From Lunularia cruciata (Eukaryota > Streptophyta > Marchantiopsida > Lunulariales > Lunulariaceae): DNA of 64,000 nucleotides. The DNA lies in the NCBI GenBank assembly GCA_948567375.1, contig OX419759.1:38158593-38222592 (forward strand), written 5' to 3'. A model generated the notes under the pieces. It was given only the letters and a program-made list of their open reading frames with translations, was not told the DNA's origin and ran no database searches. Position 1 is the first letter of the stretch, and the number at the start of each line of letters is the position of its first letter. The position numbers were made by a program, and so were the translations under genes. Shown here piece by piece: positions 10,557 to 21,859 of this stretch.

Positions 10557-11342
10557 TTGTCCATGGCCTATCATCCTCAAACTGATGGACAAACCAAACA
10601 TGCAAATCAAACATTGGAGGATATGTTGCGTGTCTTTGTCAATGTCTACCATACTAATTGGGATGAATATCTTGCAGCTGTAGAATTTGCCTACAACAAT
10701 TCCAAACAGGCAAGCACCGGATTTTCTCCTTTCTTTCTCAATTTTGGCCAAGATCTGCTTGTTCCATATTCTCTTCTTTCTCCCCCTCCATCTCAGGTTC
10801 CTCATCCTTCCACATTCTTGACCACTACATCCCAATCTCTCCAACAAGCCAAGTCTCACCTCCTTGTTGCTCAGAACCGCCAAAAACAATATGCGGACCA
10901 CCATTGTCATGATCTTACCTTTGAAATTGGTGATAAAGTCATGCTATCCTTTAGTAACCTCCCTCTCCTAATTGATACCCAAGTTCGTAAACTTGCCCCT
11001 AATTGGATAGGACCCTTTGATATCATCCAAATTGTCTCTCCTGTTGCTTATCGACTTGCCTTGCCTTATCACATGCATATCCATCCTGTCTTTCATGTTT
11101 CCAAGTTAAAACCCTTTGCTCCTAACCCCTTTTCCTTTGCCTCTCAAGTCCAACCTCCCCCTCTTCCTATCCCTATCAATGATCATGAGGAGTACAAAGT
11201 TGATTGTATCCTCGTGCGTCGTCATATTCAACAAGGCCGTCACCAACATACAGATTACAAGGTCCTTTGGAAAGTGTATCCCCTTCATGATGCCACATGG
11301 GAACCTCTTTCTCACCTCCAGAATGCACAAATGGCCATCTAG
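10557..11342 (+). pseudogene. Element 3 integrase C-terminal half with chromodomain
   Basis: A 261-codon uninterrupted frame. It has AYHPQTDGQTKHANQT (core helix including the third acidic-residue region, about residues 4-20), YNNSKQASTGFSPF, a GPY/F-type segment (LAPNWIGPFDIIQ, about residues 136-150) and VFHVSKLKPF. A chromodomain fills the last ~55 residues (EEYKVDCILVRRH, DYKVLWKVYP, ATWEPLSHL), about 11175-11339. In chromoviruses this domain guides integration to modified histones. The catalytic N-terminal half is separated by element 2, so the product cannot form as it stands. Its TAG at 11340-11342 is CAG in element 2, so even this stop may be acquired. Confidence 0.88.
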
Positions 11343-11396
11343 GAATTTGAAGCTTCATTGGCGATGAGGACATCACCAACTAGCGGTGTGGGAATA

Positions 11397-11822
11397 TGTA
11401 ATAATATGGAGTTTAGCGATGAAGTTAGTCTAGCTCACGAAATAGCACATAAGACAAATTAGCCTTAAATATTCCAAAAGTATCTAAGAAGCTTCTGAGG
11501 AAGTTTCCTGGCTAACTTAGCTTGCACCTCAAGTAAGTAGCTTCTAGAAGGAAGCTTCTAGAAGCTTCCAACTAGCTTAGCTTGCACGCCAAGTAGGCGG
11601 CTTCTAGAAGGAAGCTTCTTGAGAAGCTTCCTAGTTAACTTAGCTTGCACTCTAAGAAAGCACCTTGAGGAAGCTCCTTGAGAAGCTTCTCAAGGGCCTT
11701 GTATGCTACTTATAAATACCAAAGCCAAAGCTTATGCTAGGCATTTGGAGTTTTCCCTCATTCAAGTGTCCCAATGTGAGTTTCCATTCTCCTATTTCTC
11801 TCCTCGGATTTGGTCTTTTACA
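11397..11822 (+). repeat. LTR D: 3' LTR of element 3
   Basis: A 426-bp LTR from TGTAATAATATGG to GGTCTTTTACA, plus strand, preceded by a purine-rich AGCGGTGTGGGAATA. It has a U3 with repeated ~60-bp units sharing CTTAGCTTGCAC, a TATA box (TATAAATA, 11711-11718) and ~104 bp of R/U5. Confidence 0.93.
11486..11718 (+). promoter_or_regulatory. Heat-shock-element array and TATA box in U3 of LTR D
   Basis: Alternating triplets with exact 2-base spacing: GAA 11551, TTC 11556, GAA 11561, TTC 11566 (GAAGCTTCTAGAAGCTTC). TTCTAGAA pairs lie at 11542-11549 and 11602-11609, and further GAA-gc-TTC pairs at 11611-11618, 11623-11630 and 11682-11689. The pattern is the known HSF site (inverted nGAAn repeats). 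The array ends just upstream of TATAAATA (11711-11718), the usual arrangement of an inducible promoter. The same blocks exist in LTR A, B and C. Heat induction is inference. Confidence 0.65.
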
Positions 11823-12013
11823 TATCACCAATCCATGAAACTAATCTAAGGGTGGAGCTTGCTGACATGTCATTAATCCATGTATATGATCCAAGGGTAG
11901 AGCTCTCTTTGAACGGATCCTCTTTGCTATATAATAAAGACAAGATGCTCTTTTGGGGCAATGGAGTATTGAGAGATGAAGCCTTGTGTTTCTCTTGTCC
12001 TCAGAACATTACA
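11823..12013 (+). repeat. 3' part of a second-family LTR, interrupted by element 3
   Basis: The sequence matches the end of the LTRs at 40835-41436 and 42597-43173: ATCCATGTATNTGATCCAAGGGT, then GGATCCTCTTTGCTATATAATAAAGA, and a CAGAACATTACA terminus. The 5' part is missing because element 3 inserted here. It marks the oldest layer of the left cluster. Confidence 0.8.
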
Positions 12014-14947
12014 CCTATCAATGCAATCAGCCACCCTAGCATTGACATCCATAAGGCCATCTCTCTCTCTCTAGGAAAAGTAGACTCTCCTTCTAGAGAA
12101 AACTATTATAGCTCTCTCTCTCAATAGGACAAATAGACTCTCCTTCTAGAGAAATCTACTATAGGTCTCTTGATCCACCCTCTATAACCTCTTTTGCATG
12201 CACGTCATTCTCATGCTCTCCACCCTTGTCAAATGTAAAGGATGTAGATGGATCATCATATGCCCTAAACATGAGCAATGTAAAGCAATGTAAAGCACTG
12301 CTCACCTTCTCTCAATGCAATATCTGTAACAGGGTCCTCTAGACGATCACTATAGACATGATGATTGGGACTTATGCACAAGTTCAAATTCTTATCAAAT
12401 CAAATAAAAATATCCACCAAATAATCAATTGAACACTAAACAAACACACCAATATATGGAGAGAGGGAGAGAAGAAGAAGAAGCATTGGTATTAAATCAA
12501 GAGAAGAAGTGGAATACATGAGCATGATATCACGTGTTAGGGACCATATATCACTATAGTTAGGAACAAGTTCAAGAAGAGAAGTGGAATTGACAATGTT
12601 ATTTATTCAATAAAGGAAAATAAGGGACAAATTGAACATGAGAAGTGGAAGTGACAATGTCATTTCTTAAAGAGTGACCAGTACAATTGCCAAAATGTAA
12701 AGTTTTCACAAAAAGAATCTTTAAGGATTCTCACTCATCCTCATCTTTGCTAGAGCTATGGTTGATCACATAAACCATCCTGTTGGTGTCCTCATAATGC
12801 ACCTCATCCTCTAGAATAAATCCCCCTCTATGAGTAGATGAGTGAGAAATTGCCTACATAGGTCATCTTGAACCTCGTACCATCAAGATAATGAAGCCAC
12901 TTATGCAAGAAAGAAACTTTTCATTCACCGCTTGTGACATCAACACAATAAAGTTGCTTATGCAAGAAAGCCAAATCTGCATTGATTGCCTACAACATCA
13001 ACAAAATTAAGTTGCGTATGCCAAAAAGCTACCTCTACACTCACCACATGCAATATCAACTCTGCCCAATCATATCACTTGTCTACTCAAGGTCTAACCT
13101 AAACCGCTCTACGTTGGTCATAGTTAATGCAAGATGGCCTTGAATTGCCTTTAGCCTTCAAGCCTGGACTATAATACACATTGGTGCATGTATGCTTCAT
13201 TGGGATATTTAGTTTTGCATTGTAAGAAGTTGAAGATATTGATTATTATGGAGTTTACCAAGCTTCTATAGTAGTCAATATCAGCTAGAGTTAGTCATAG
13301 CCAAGATAGAGGTAACTCTACTTTAGAGAAAGATAAAAGAGTAAATAATAATATTTTGGATTTAAGTGTATTGACTTGGTATTATTCTTGGATGTTTGGT
13401 TTTTTGGAAAGAATTGAGAACTCTTGGGTCCACAAGCCTTTTTGGTTTGTATTTTTCTATAGTCAAAAGATAGCCCATGTGAAGGAGTCTTTGAATTAGT
13501 TGTTGGGTCAAGATAAGACCATATCCCTAGGATATTATTCCCATGAGTTTGGATATTCCTTTAGACTTTTGACTTTATATGACTTTATCATAGTAACTTG
13601 AGTTACTATGGTAATTAGTAACTTTATTGTGTAATTGTTTCATAAGAATATAAACTAGGAGTGAGGAGTTATTCATCAGCCTTTCATTTGTAACTATCTC
13701 TCTTTCTCATTGAATTCTCTCGTGATCAATGGTTTGAGTCTTGGAGGTGCCTTGGAATTCTAACCTTGAAGAAGTGTGATGGAGTTTAGCTCTTTACCTT
13801 CTAAGTCCATGGTCCGCTACTCTATTAGCCATCAGAGGTTCATCTTGAGTGAGAGGCGGGCTAGCTCACAAGACAAGAAGAGCTCTTGACATATGAAAAA
13901 AGAGTCTAAAGGTTTGATATACACATTATGGAGCAAAGTGTTGTCTCATTGTGCAATCTCTATTGGGGAACCAATCTTGCATCCAATGGTAAGGTACAAT
14001 CCTTGTTCTTCCGCCCCCAACCGGCAATGCAATTGTATCCCATAGAACTTGAAGAATCAATCTGAATGGTCAACCATCAATGGTGCCAATGTGTGTGTCC
14101 GTGTTACATGTGTGTGCAAACTCTAACAGAAATGTTTTTGCAAACTCCAAAACCCAAAACAAAATTCATAAATAAAAAACATAAAGTTAAAATAAATTAG
14201 AAGTCACAAAACCTAAGTTTAGATAGTACAATTTTGCTCTTTTTTCCTTTTGTTTTGCTAGACAATGTTGAGTTATCCTTTAGTTGCACTTCATTGATGA
14301 TCTTGCACCATAGTTTTATTACAATTGCACTAAACCAAAAAGGTCACACTAGAGTTTTATTGGGATCCACTATGGCTGACTTGCAATTAGGATTTTTGCT
14401 AGACTTTTTTCCATCCATTGGGGTTCATTGGGGTTTCAATGTGGTCTCGTTTGGCTAGGATGGGTTTTTACGTGTGCACAATGGGGTTTTGCAAGGGGTC
14501 CATTGCATTGGATTTTTGGTTTAAGAGGCTTAGGGTTTTGCATGATGATTGCAAGGATTTCACATGGATTTTGCTATAAATGAAATAAATTTATTATTTT
14601 GCAACAAATGGAATGGAAATGAGTAAGAAATCTTACATGGGAATAGGTAATGAAGACCAATTGCAATTTTTAACCCAATTTTGTCATGGTATGCTTCTCA
14701 AATGCTTTCCATTGCATTTTTCACTTTATCCTTATCCATTCAAGCCCATGTAATAAAGCTAAAATGATAATAAAAATTTTATGGAAAATTAACCACTCCT
14801 TTTCCTTGAAATCTTCCATATTAGGCATATCAAACACCTTTTTGTAATCAAAAATATCTACTGTAGCTCCTGAATTGGAGTAAATCAGCGGCAATTTCTC
14901 AATTTCCCAATTTTCCTTCCTCTTTACAAGAAGCCTTCAGCTTTATG
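12014..14947. other. Repeat-derived AT-rich DNA without an identifiable gene
   Basis: It contains a ~50-bp direct repeat (TAGACTCTCCTTCTAGAGAAA at about 12078 and 12133) and three ~57-bp tandem units (12900-13070). Weak minus-strand coding remains lie near 12720-12920 (readable as HKWLHYLDGTRFKMT, then VHYEDTNRMVYVINHSS after a shift). 13600-14100 looks LTR-like (TATA-like ATAAAC, then a pyrimidine-rich stretch), but I could not find its partner. No intact frame is convincing. Confidence 0.5.
12900..13070. repeat. Three-copy ~57-bp tandem repeat
   Basis: Copies start at about 12900, 12957 and 13015. Each opens with C-T/G-TATGCAAGAAAG-like sequence and contains CATCAACA...AAGTTG. The third copy is the most diverged. 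Confidence 0.7.
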
Positions 14948-15210
14948 AAGCCTTTAGTCTATTAGGCACCCTAAAATTTTATATATATATAAAAGCCTTT
15001 GAGCTATTATGCACCCTAAATCAAACTTCCCTTCCTTCCTTCCTTTGTTCTTTTCCTTCTTTTTTTTACTATTGAATTTTTGAAGTTTCTTTCTCCCCTT
15101 TTCCTTTCTCCTTCCTTGAGTAGAGTTTCTCTCAAATTCAAAATTCCCAAATTTTGACTTGTTGCATTCCACCACTTTGAAACACTAAAGCTTAATAAAC
15201 TCTCTCCTTC

Positions 15211-15304
<94 letters not shown>

Positions 15305-15330
15305 AGCCTTCAAGCTATTGTGCACCCTAA
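14948..15330. repeat. Microsatellites and a thrice-repeated motif
   Basis: Contiguous (CA)n at 15211-15220, (TA)n at 15223-15244 and (TC)n at 15245-15302. The motif AAGCCTTTGAGCTATTATGC and variants, followed by ACCCTAAA, occurs at about 14948, 14993 and 15304, so two copies flank the microsatellite block. Confidence 0.85.
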
Positions 15331-16386
15331 AGCTAGGAGGAGTCAGTTTGAGAGAGAGTGCATTGCTTGGCATTCACCCTCAATATAATAACAATACCTA
15401 TTTCATATAACAACCACCCCAAGAGTTTCACCTTAAGTTTATTAATAAATTCTCTAAAGATAGGGGTATACCATTCACTCCAAGGCAAACAAACATCTAT
15501 TCCTCTTCTATTAAATCTCTTTTCTTCTTTCCATAAAACATCTCCAAAAATATTCAAATTTCTTGTTCTAGTACCTTGTTCTAACTATAAATATTAATAT
15601 CTTCCAATTGATCTATCCCAATAGACACGTGGTGATGCACACATAACATCAAAATCCCAAATTAAAAAATTGTACTGTTGGGGATCTCAAAATTACACAT
15701 AGCCAATTAAAATATTACCATAAGTCACAATCAAATTTCACTAGTATAAGGCACAATCAAATTGACTGAAGCTCCAGAAGACTTTTTCTCTATAAAATAT
15801 TACAAGAAATTCTTGATAGTCTTTTTAATGTATTCTCTTTATTAAAAAGGTTTCAACACTAGAGATAATCCAAAAGGTTCCTTACTTGATGCATTATGAA
15901 CTACCAAAAAATTGGTGTATTTATGTGGTTTCTAGAGGTTCAAAAACCTAACTATATTAAATGAAAGACATGAATTCATTGTCATTGCTCTTGTTTCTTC
16001 TCTTCCATGAAAGAGACTTTTTATGCCAAAGATATTTGGCAAGTCTACATCTCCTTCTTCATCTAAATACTCCTCTTCTTCCTACATATCTGCTCTATTG
16101 TTGAAAAAATTACATAAAATTATACACACATTGATCTATTGCAAAAGATATTGATTTCTACTCTAGTTGCTTTTCAATCAAACTCTCAATTCACACATTG
16201 AATGTCATTGGCTTTTTAAAAATCCTATGCAATGATCATTGATAATGCAATTCTTTGCTACACATTTATTGAAATCTACTTTATCCTAAGTATGTGACAC
16301 TTTAAAAAAGTGTACCAAATAGCTCATGAAGACATATCCAAAATCACCGTGTAGATATTGGTGGTGTTTAGATGAATTTTGACTCC
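15331..16386. other. AT-rich spacer, no gene seen
   Basis: Low-complexity AT-rich sequence with no frame showing a recognisable domain on either strand. Confidence 0.6.
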
Positions 16387-17150
16387 TCATTGATTCAAAT
16401 GCCTCCACACAAGTGATTTCTTCAAACATGTCATCTCATGCAAGAGTTTTGCATCCATGCATACACATGCATAGCCAAGAAATAGGGAAATGGTGAGCAA
16501 ATGCAAAATGCAGATCTCACCATAATTGCACAAACTCAATAATAAAACTCTCAATTGCTCTAGCACTCTTCTAAGATAAAACTCTTGAAATGCCCAAGCA
16601 TACACTCACACTATCTTCTTGCTCACATAAAAAATTTACCACTCATGTAAACAAAATAGTCTTACCATTTGTGGAATGAATTATTTTTCTTATGTCATCA
16701 CAAAGCATTGTCCATTAATGGAAGAGCCTTTCTAACTAAATTATGCTTCTCTATCAATTTTGGATCTTTGAGCTAAAGAAAATAGTGTCACATCCACTGA
16801 ACCGACATACACAAGGAAGCCTTTCAATCCAAAGACACATGAAATTTGATCTCTTTGTAGGATTAGCTAAAATGGCAATGATCACTCTCTCTCATGAACC
16901 TTGTGGTGGATCTTGAACTGAGACCACAAAAATTAGTACTTGTACTATACATGCTCCATTCTCATTGCACCAAAACTATCAAGTGCTTCAAGAATTTGGA
17001 TCCATGCGAAGGTCTGGTTTGTTCCTGCCTTACTCTTCCAAAAACCTCATGATCTCTTACAAGCTCCAATAAAGTATAAAATGATTTCACATCCATGGCA
17101 ATCAATTGTCTAAAGGAGAGTGGATCCAAATTCTTGAACAACATGGATAC
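16387..17150 (-). pseudogene. Decayed PIF/Harbinger (HARBI1-like) transposase
   Basis: Minus frames show FRQLIAMDVKSFYTLLELV (about 17070-17120, resembling the F/R-M-x-x-x-F-x-x-L-x-x-L start of HARBI1-type transposases). A region at 16700-16830 reads GFLVYVGSVDVTLFSLAQ, then KIDREA and SSINGQ. This matches the family's G-x-V-D-G-T core, which carries the first catalytic aspartate, followed by a YSIN-like motif. Stops and shifts interrupt it throughout. This would be a cut-and-paste transposase; it is clearly inactive. I could not assign terminal inverted repeats. Confidence 0.6.
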
Positions 17151-17640
17151 AAATTCACTTTGGTGACCCTTGTATATACACTATACAAAATTCAGCAGGG
17201 AATGTGCAAGGTCACACTATTGTAAAAGTAAATTCCACTCTTCACTACGGGAATAATCTAATCTCACTTCATCCTCATCTATAAACTCATCAAATTCCAA
17301 AAACTATCATCATTGTCATTGTCATATTCAAGCTCACCTTGCCATTCCAAGAGTTTCTTCCTCATGCACATTTTGATTTTGTCACTCCTTTTGTAAACTC
17401 ATATATGGTACCCTCGAGTTTTTGCTTGCGAGATCTTCTCTCCCAGCACTCCTCTTACCTTTGAGTTTTTGCTCGAGAAATCTTCTCACAATCCTCCCCT
17501 TGCGCTTGAGTTTATTTCCAAATGTATCCATAAGAAGCATGATCTAACACGCATGTTTGATCCCTTGTAGTTTTTTTCTTCTTGATCCATTTCCCTCCGG
17601 AGTAGGATAGGATTAAAATATTCAATTTACCCTAATCTGG
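17151..17640. other. Spacer with short direct repeat, no gene
   Basis: It holds two copies of a segment sharing TGAGTTTTTGCT-GAGAAATCTTCTC (near 17415 and 17460). No coding signal. Confidence 0.5.
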
Positions 17641-18345
17641 TATTAAGGCCGCATTTAGAGGATTAATTCAAAGAACGGAGTGATTTATATTTACGGGATC
17701 ACTCGTGACCCAAAAACCTACCGTATTTGGAATATCCATAGAATATTTACAACTACAAACCTCTGCACTCTCTATCCATAAAAGCCCCTACTACCCATTA
17801 GGGGGTTTCAAAATCCCTTTTCAGCTTCCGTAAATTATTTTACGGTAGGTTTGGCCTCCCGTCAAATAATTCTAAAACTCTAATCCTATAAATTGTCAGA
17901 TTCTGTGTTGAAAGAATTTCCCTAGTTTTTCGAGAAATGCTCCCGCATTACGGCCATTGAAATTGTGCCCAGTAAATATTTATGGTTGTGCGTGGTCCAT
18001 CCACGTTATCTACGGAAAATATAGCCCAAAAAAGTGACCCCCAAAGAAACCATCTCATACCCTTAATTTGTATGGGCGATTTCATAAATGCACCTGTTTT
18101 GGTTTATGGGACCCATAAAAGAAAATTGCAAGATCCTTACGGTAATGCACGATTCCCGTCAAATTCATTTTTTGGGCCTCTTTTCATTCGTCACCCGTAA
18201 AAATATACTACAGGATCAATTTTTTCAAAATATTTACGGGAGACCAAAAAGTATTATTGAAACGCACTGATCGTTTAACTTTCCCGTAAATCTAAACCCT
18301 AATATCTTATGGGTATCCGTAAATCTATATTTGAAACCTCCAAGA
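17641..18345. repeat. CCGTAAA/TTTACGG motif cluster, possible non-autonomous element
   Basis: About eleven copies or close variants of CCGTAAA or TTTACGG lie within 700 bp on both strands (for example near 17693, 17828, 18196, 18234, 18284, 18320). The cluster begins with TTAAGGCCGCATTTAGAGG, which resembles a DNA-transposon terminus, but no matching inverted terminus was found to the right. Confidence 0.45.
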
Positions 18346-18559
18346 AGTATACGCGGACGGTGTTTACTTAGAAACTTTGCCCAAAGTTTTGAGCTCAGAA
18401 CAATTGCAAAGCATCGATGTGAACTGCAAATGGAGAGTACATTGCAACCTCGTTTGATGCGATGGATAGTGATCTTCGGCGTAACCCTTTCTATTATTAT
18501 ATGAATGTTTTCCTTCAGTTTCATAGCCTAATTTGGAAGTTCGATGAGTAGTTTGAAAG

Positions 18560-18690
18560 GGAAAAGGCAAATGTGTAGGAAACACGGAGGATGGGAAGAT
18601 CTCATCAATTTGTACAAGGGAGAGACAAAAATAATTTTAAAAATTGGGGCTAAACCCCAATAGAGTCCTGTCTATTGTACCGAAGATACC
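18560..18690 (-). repeat. Dispersed repeat copy with GGGGCTAAACCCC near-palindrome
   Basis: On the minus strand it matches 33462-33605 (plus): ACTCTATTGGGG, a near-palindrome, TTTTTGTCTCTCCCTTGTAC, then CTTCCCATCCT and TTTCCTAC. It may be a retroelement 3' end; the family is unknown. Confidence 0.6.
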
Positions 18691-21600
18691 CAAGTTATAC
18701 AAGTAGTACAGTCTACACACAACCACAGAAGGATATGTTAACTTGACTTCCTCATGAACTTTAGTGGCATCGTATCTTATCTTTCTTATTTTGTGATATT
18801 TATTATTTATTTATTTTCTTAGTTGAACTATAAATACAATCTTATATTCAAGTCGTTAATTTCAACCATGTTGAAAGTGAAAGGTGATTAGAATAATTTT
18901 AACCTTCCTAAAAAAAATTTGAATTAATCGTAGAAACTACATTTAATCCAAAAAAGAAATGAGACTCAATTCTAGTAAAAAAAAAATTTGAACTTTTAGA
19001 AGAAAAATCTTATAATTAGTAATTGAATAGTTAAATGAGTCAAGATACTCCTTGGTGATATCACTCTTCTTGTAATTATCTAAGAATACCAAAGAAAGCA
19101 ATGCTGAAGAAACTAAAATATATAACTTAATCTTCTTTTCATTTCTTAAGCCTTATTATTCGCTCCTATCGGAATAGCTTTAATTGAGGGATTATCTTTG
19201 CAACTAGAAACATGTATTTCATACATGTTTCAGATATATAAAGTGTATTTCATACACTATAGAGTTTAATGTATGTCAATCATGAATTAATGTGGTGTCA
19301 ATCATGAAAGTAAATACTCTAGAAAATTTTCCCTTCCTCGAGAGAAAAGAAAAGAAGATTAACTTAACATAATCTAAGTCTTATAAATTAACTGTTATTC
19401 TTCAATAAACTTTTTCTTGATTTTTTCTATATTTTTTTATATTTTTTCTTCTGAAATTAAACTTCAATCTATCAAACTAAAAATCTAATCTATGATATCA
19501 TAAACTTTATGAATATAATATCTATTGAATAATACTGTAAGACACCAAGCAGATTCATTTTTCATTAATTATTTCTCACTGTCCATGTATTAAACCTCTA
19601 TATGTTTTAATTATATTCAATACTCAAAATTTGTATGTCAGTATTCAATGAGATATATAACAGTTCAAAACTCTAACACCAAGGAAGAGGAAGGATGAGT
19701 TTTAAGACAAATTTAAGTCACACAAACCTTCATATGTTTATTACATACAAGTAATAATATGTGAAGATAATGCAAGTATCCTATTTCATCTTAGGGCAAT
19801 TTGATAGTCCTTAGGAAAGGAGAAGATGTTCAACCTCCAATAAAACAAAAATTAAATATTAAATATAAATGAAATATAAAAAAGAGTGAGCCTGTCCTAG
19901 AAAATGTAACTGGGCAGCCTTTTAGTTACAAAGTAACGTTCGTTTATGAATCTGATTATTGCACTTTACTTGAATATATTGTACAGGTCTCCCATCAGTA
20001 TCTTTGCTTAAAACTTCTTACACTTTTTATTTGGTGAAAAATGTTGTTCAATGCATTGGCCAGTTTATCATCTTATTTTTCTAATTCTTCTAATTAGTTG
20101 CATTGACGTTAAGGAGCTTGTTTGCCTTGAATTGCTTTAAAACTTATAGACACGTCATCCAATTTACTTTCCTTGTCTTTTATCTTGAAATTCTTCCGGA
20201 TGGATCCTACCGAACTTTTCCTTTGCGTGAAAGAAACACTTGAGGGGTATATCCCCGTCTTATCATCTTTGATTTGAAGCAATAGAATTGAGGTCCGGGA
20301 ATCGCATCTTGTTTAATTTCTTTCTGTCTATTATTCACATGTGACATATCAATCGTAGGTCGTGATACCTTATTGTCCTATTGCTGTGATCAAATCAAAT
20401 ATGCAAAGGAAGTCAAGAGAATTTTGCCTTCTGCTGAATTATTAAGGGCCTCTGTACACTCTAAAATATATTTTTGTATGTTTATTGTATAGTTTCAGTG
20501 AGGATAGTTAATAAAAAGAATCTACTAACTTCCTCGGTATCCAAAATATTTAGTGTGTATTCTTTACTAAAATATCTTTCTTTGATCTTAAGGAGTACCT
20601 TTTGAGGAGGGTTTCTGATATTTTGGAATTTTAGTCATGTGGCATTACCTATATGGAGCAAGATCGACCACATAAGGAAAAAAAGTGTTTGCTATGTAAA
20701 ACGCATTAATTAGAAGAATAATCACTATAATAGATTTTAATTTAACGAATATAATAAAAATTTGACTAGAGAGAAAGCCCTTGATTGTTAGAAACATGAT
20801 TACTTCTTGAGTGAATGCCCAATATTTGGACCAATAAAATCATTTGAAATACAGCATTAGTGGGATGAGCCCTTGGCATGCGCACCTCCGCTCAACTTAG
20901 CTTTAGCTTTATATTTATCTTCCCTAATAGAAGAGGTCTGAAATTACAAGAATCTCCTTTCATATGAGAGTCATCCCAACCATCATAGCAGGCAACTTAA
21001 GTGGGTTCTAATATTAATCATCTTAGTTTTTTCACCGCAAATATTTTTAATTTAATTAAATTTTTACTCCACTCGGAATTGAATTCAATTTTCACTGTTT
21101 CAGTCCTTCAACTGTTTGGGGCGTTTCCTACTCTTCAAAACTTAAGTTTCCATTTTACTTTTGCTCAAACGTAAAATGAATCATTAGATTCATTTCTTAG
21201 CTCTGCAAACTCTGTGTACTCTCGGCGAAGATGGCATCGTCTAACAAATCTTTGCAAACTCAAAGAAACGGTGATATTCTTGGGACTCTTGCAATGACAT
21301 TCTCAGTAGATAAGAAAAGAAAGATCACAGAGAAAAAACAAAAGCTTATGGTTGAAGCTTCATAAAGTTCATTTCAATGCTCTTGTTTGTTTTTTTTTAC
21401 AGTCGTAATTAGTTTATTCGTAAGAGAATTTTAGCAGCACTTTCTATTTCACAAATAGAAAGGGGATTTTTCTCTTCTTGTGCAACTATCGCAATTCATC
21501 ATGCGAAATCCAGAACCTCAGTGAGTCAGTGCTAGTCCTCTGAGCGACCATGGAGACGCGGAAGATCCAAAGAATGGATAGAAAGTTGCACTTTCTGTGG

Positions 21601-21859
21601 TAAAGCAGGTGGAGTTGAGCTGAGCCTGTCTTTGTCTGAACGAAGGGCTCTTTCTTTCTCCTGTAGAAGATACCTGAGACTGGACATATTGTTGTTGTTG
21701 TCAACGTGCAGCAGATTGAGTTCAAAGATGGCATCTCGGAGTGAAGAAAAAGATGAAGCCAAAGTCAGGTAGAAAGCAGCAGCAGGAGCAGGGGAAAAGC
21801 ATAGCTTGAGATTGGAAGGTAGGGCCTCTCGTAGGAATTACTTATAGAATTTTGAAGCA
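18691..21859. other. AT-rich intergenic region upstream of SKL1-like gene
   Basis: No recognisable gene. A 44-codon frame with ATG at 21231 (MASSNKSLQTQ...) is too short to judge. The last ~300 bp should include promoter and 5' UTR of the next gene. Confidence 0.5.

Larger units (their letters stand above)
10370..11822 (+). mobile_element. Chromovirus element 3, right segment with 3' LTR
   Basis: This continues the plus-strand element interrupted at 4722. It starts with the second AGCTT copy and resumes the integrase core in the same frame (VFVDEL joined to SKQIHLAPT). It then carries the integrase C-terminus, chromodomain, polypurine tract and LTR D. The right flank TATCA (11823-11827) would be its target duplication, with the partner outside the window. 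Confidence 0.92.

Noticed and set aside
14234-14458. 74-codon plus-strand frame
   Set aside because: Low-complexity hydrophobic reading in repeat-derived DNA, with no supporting context.
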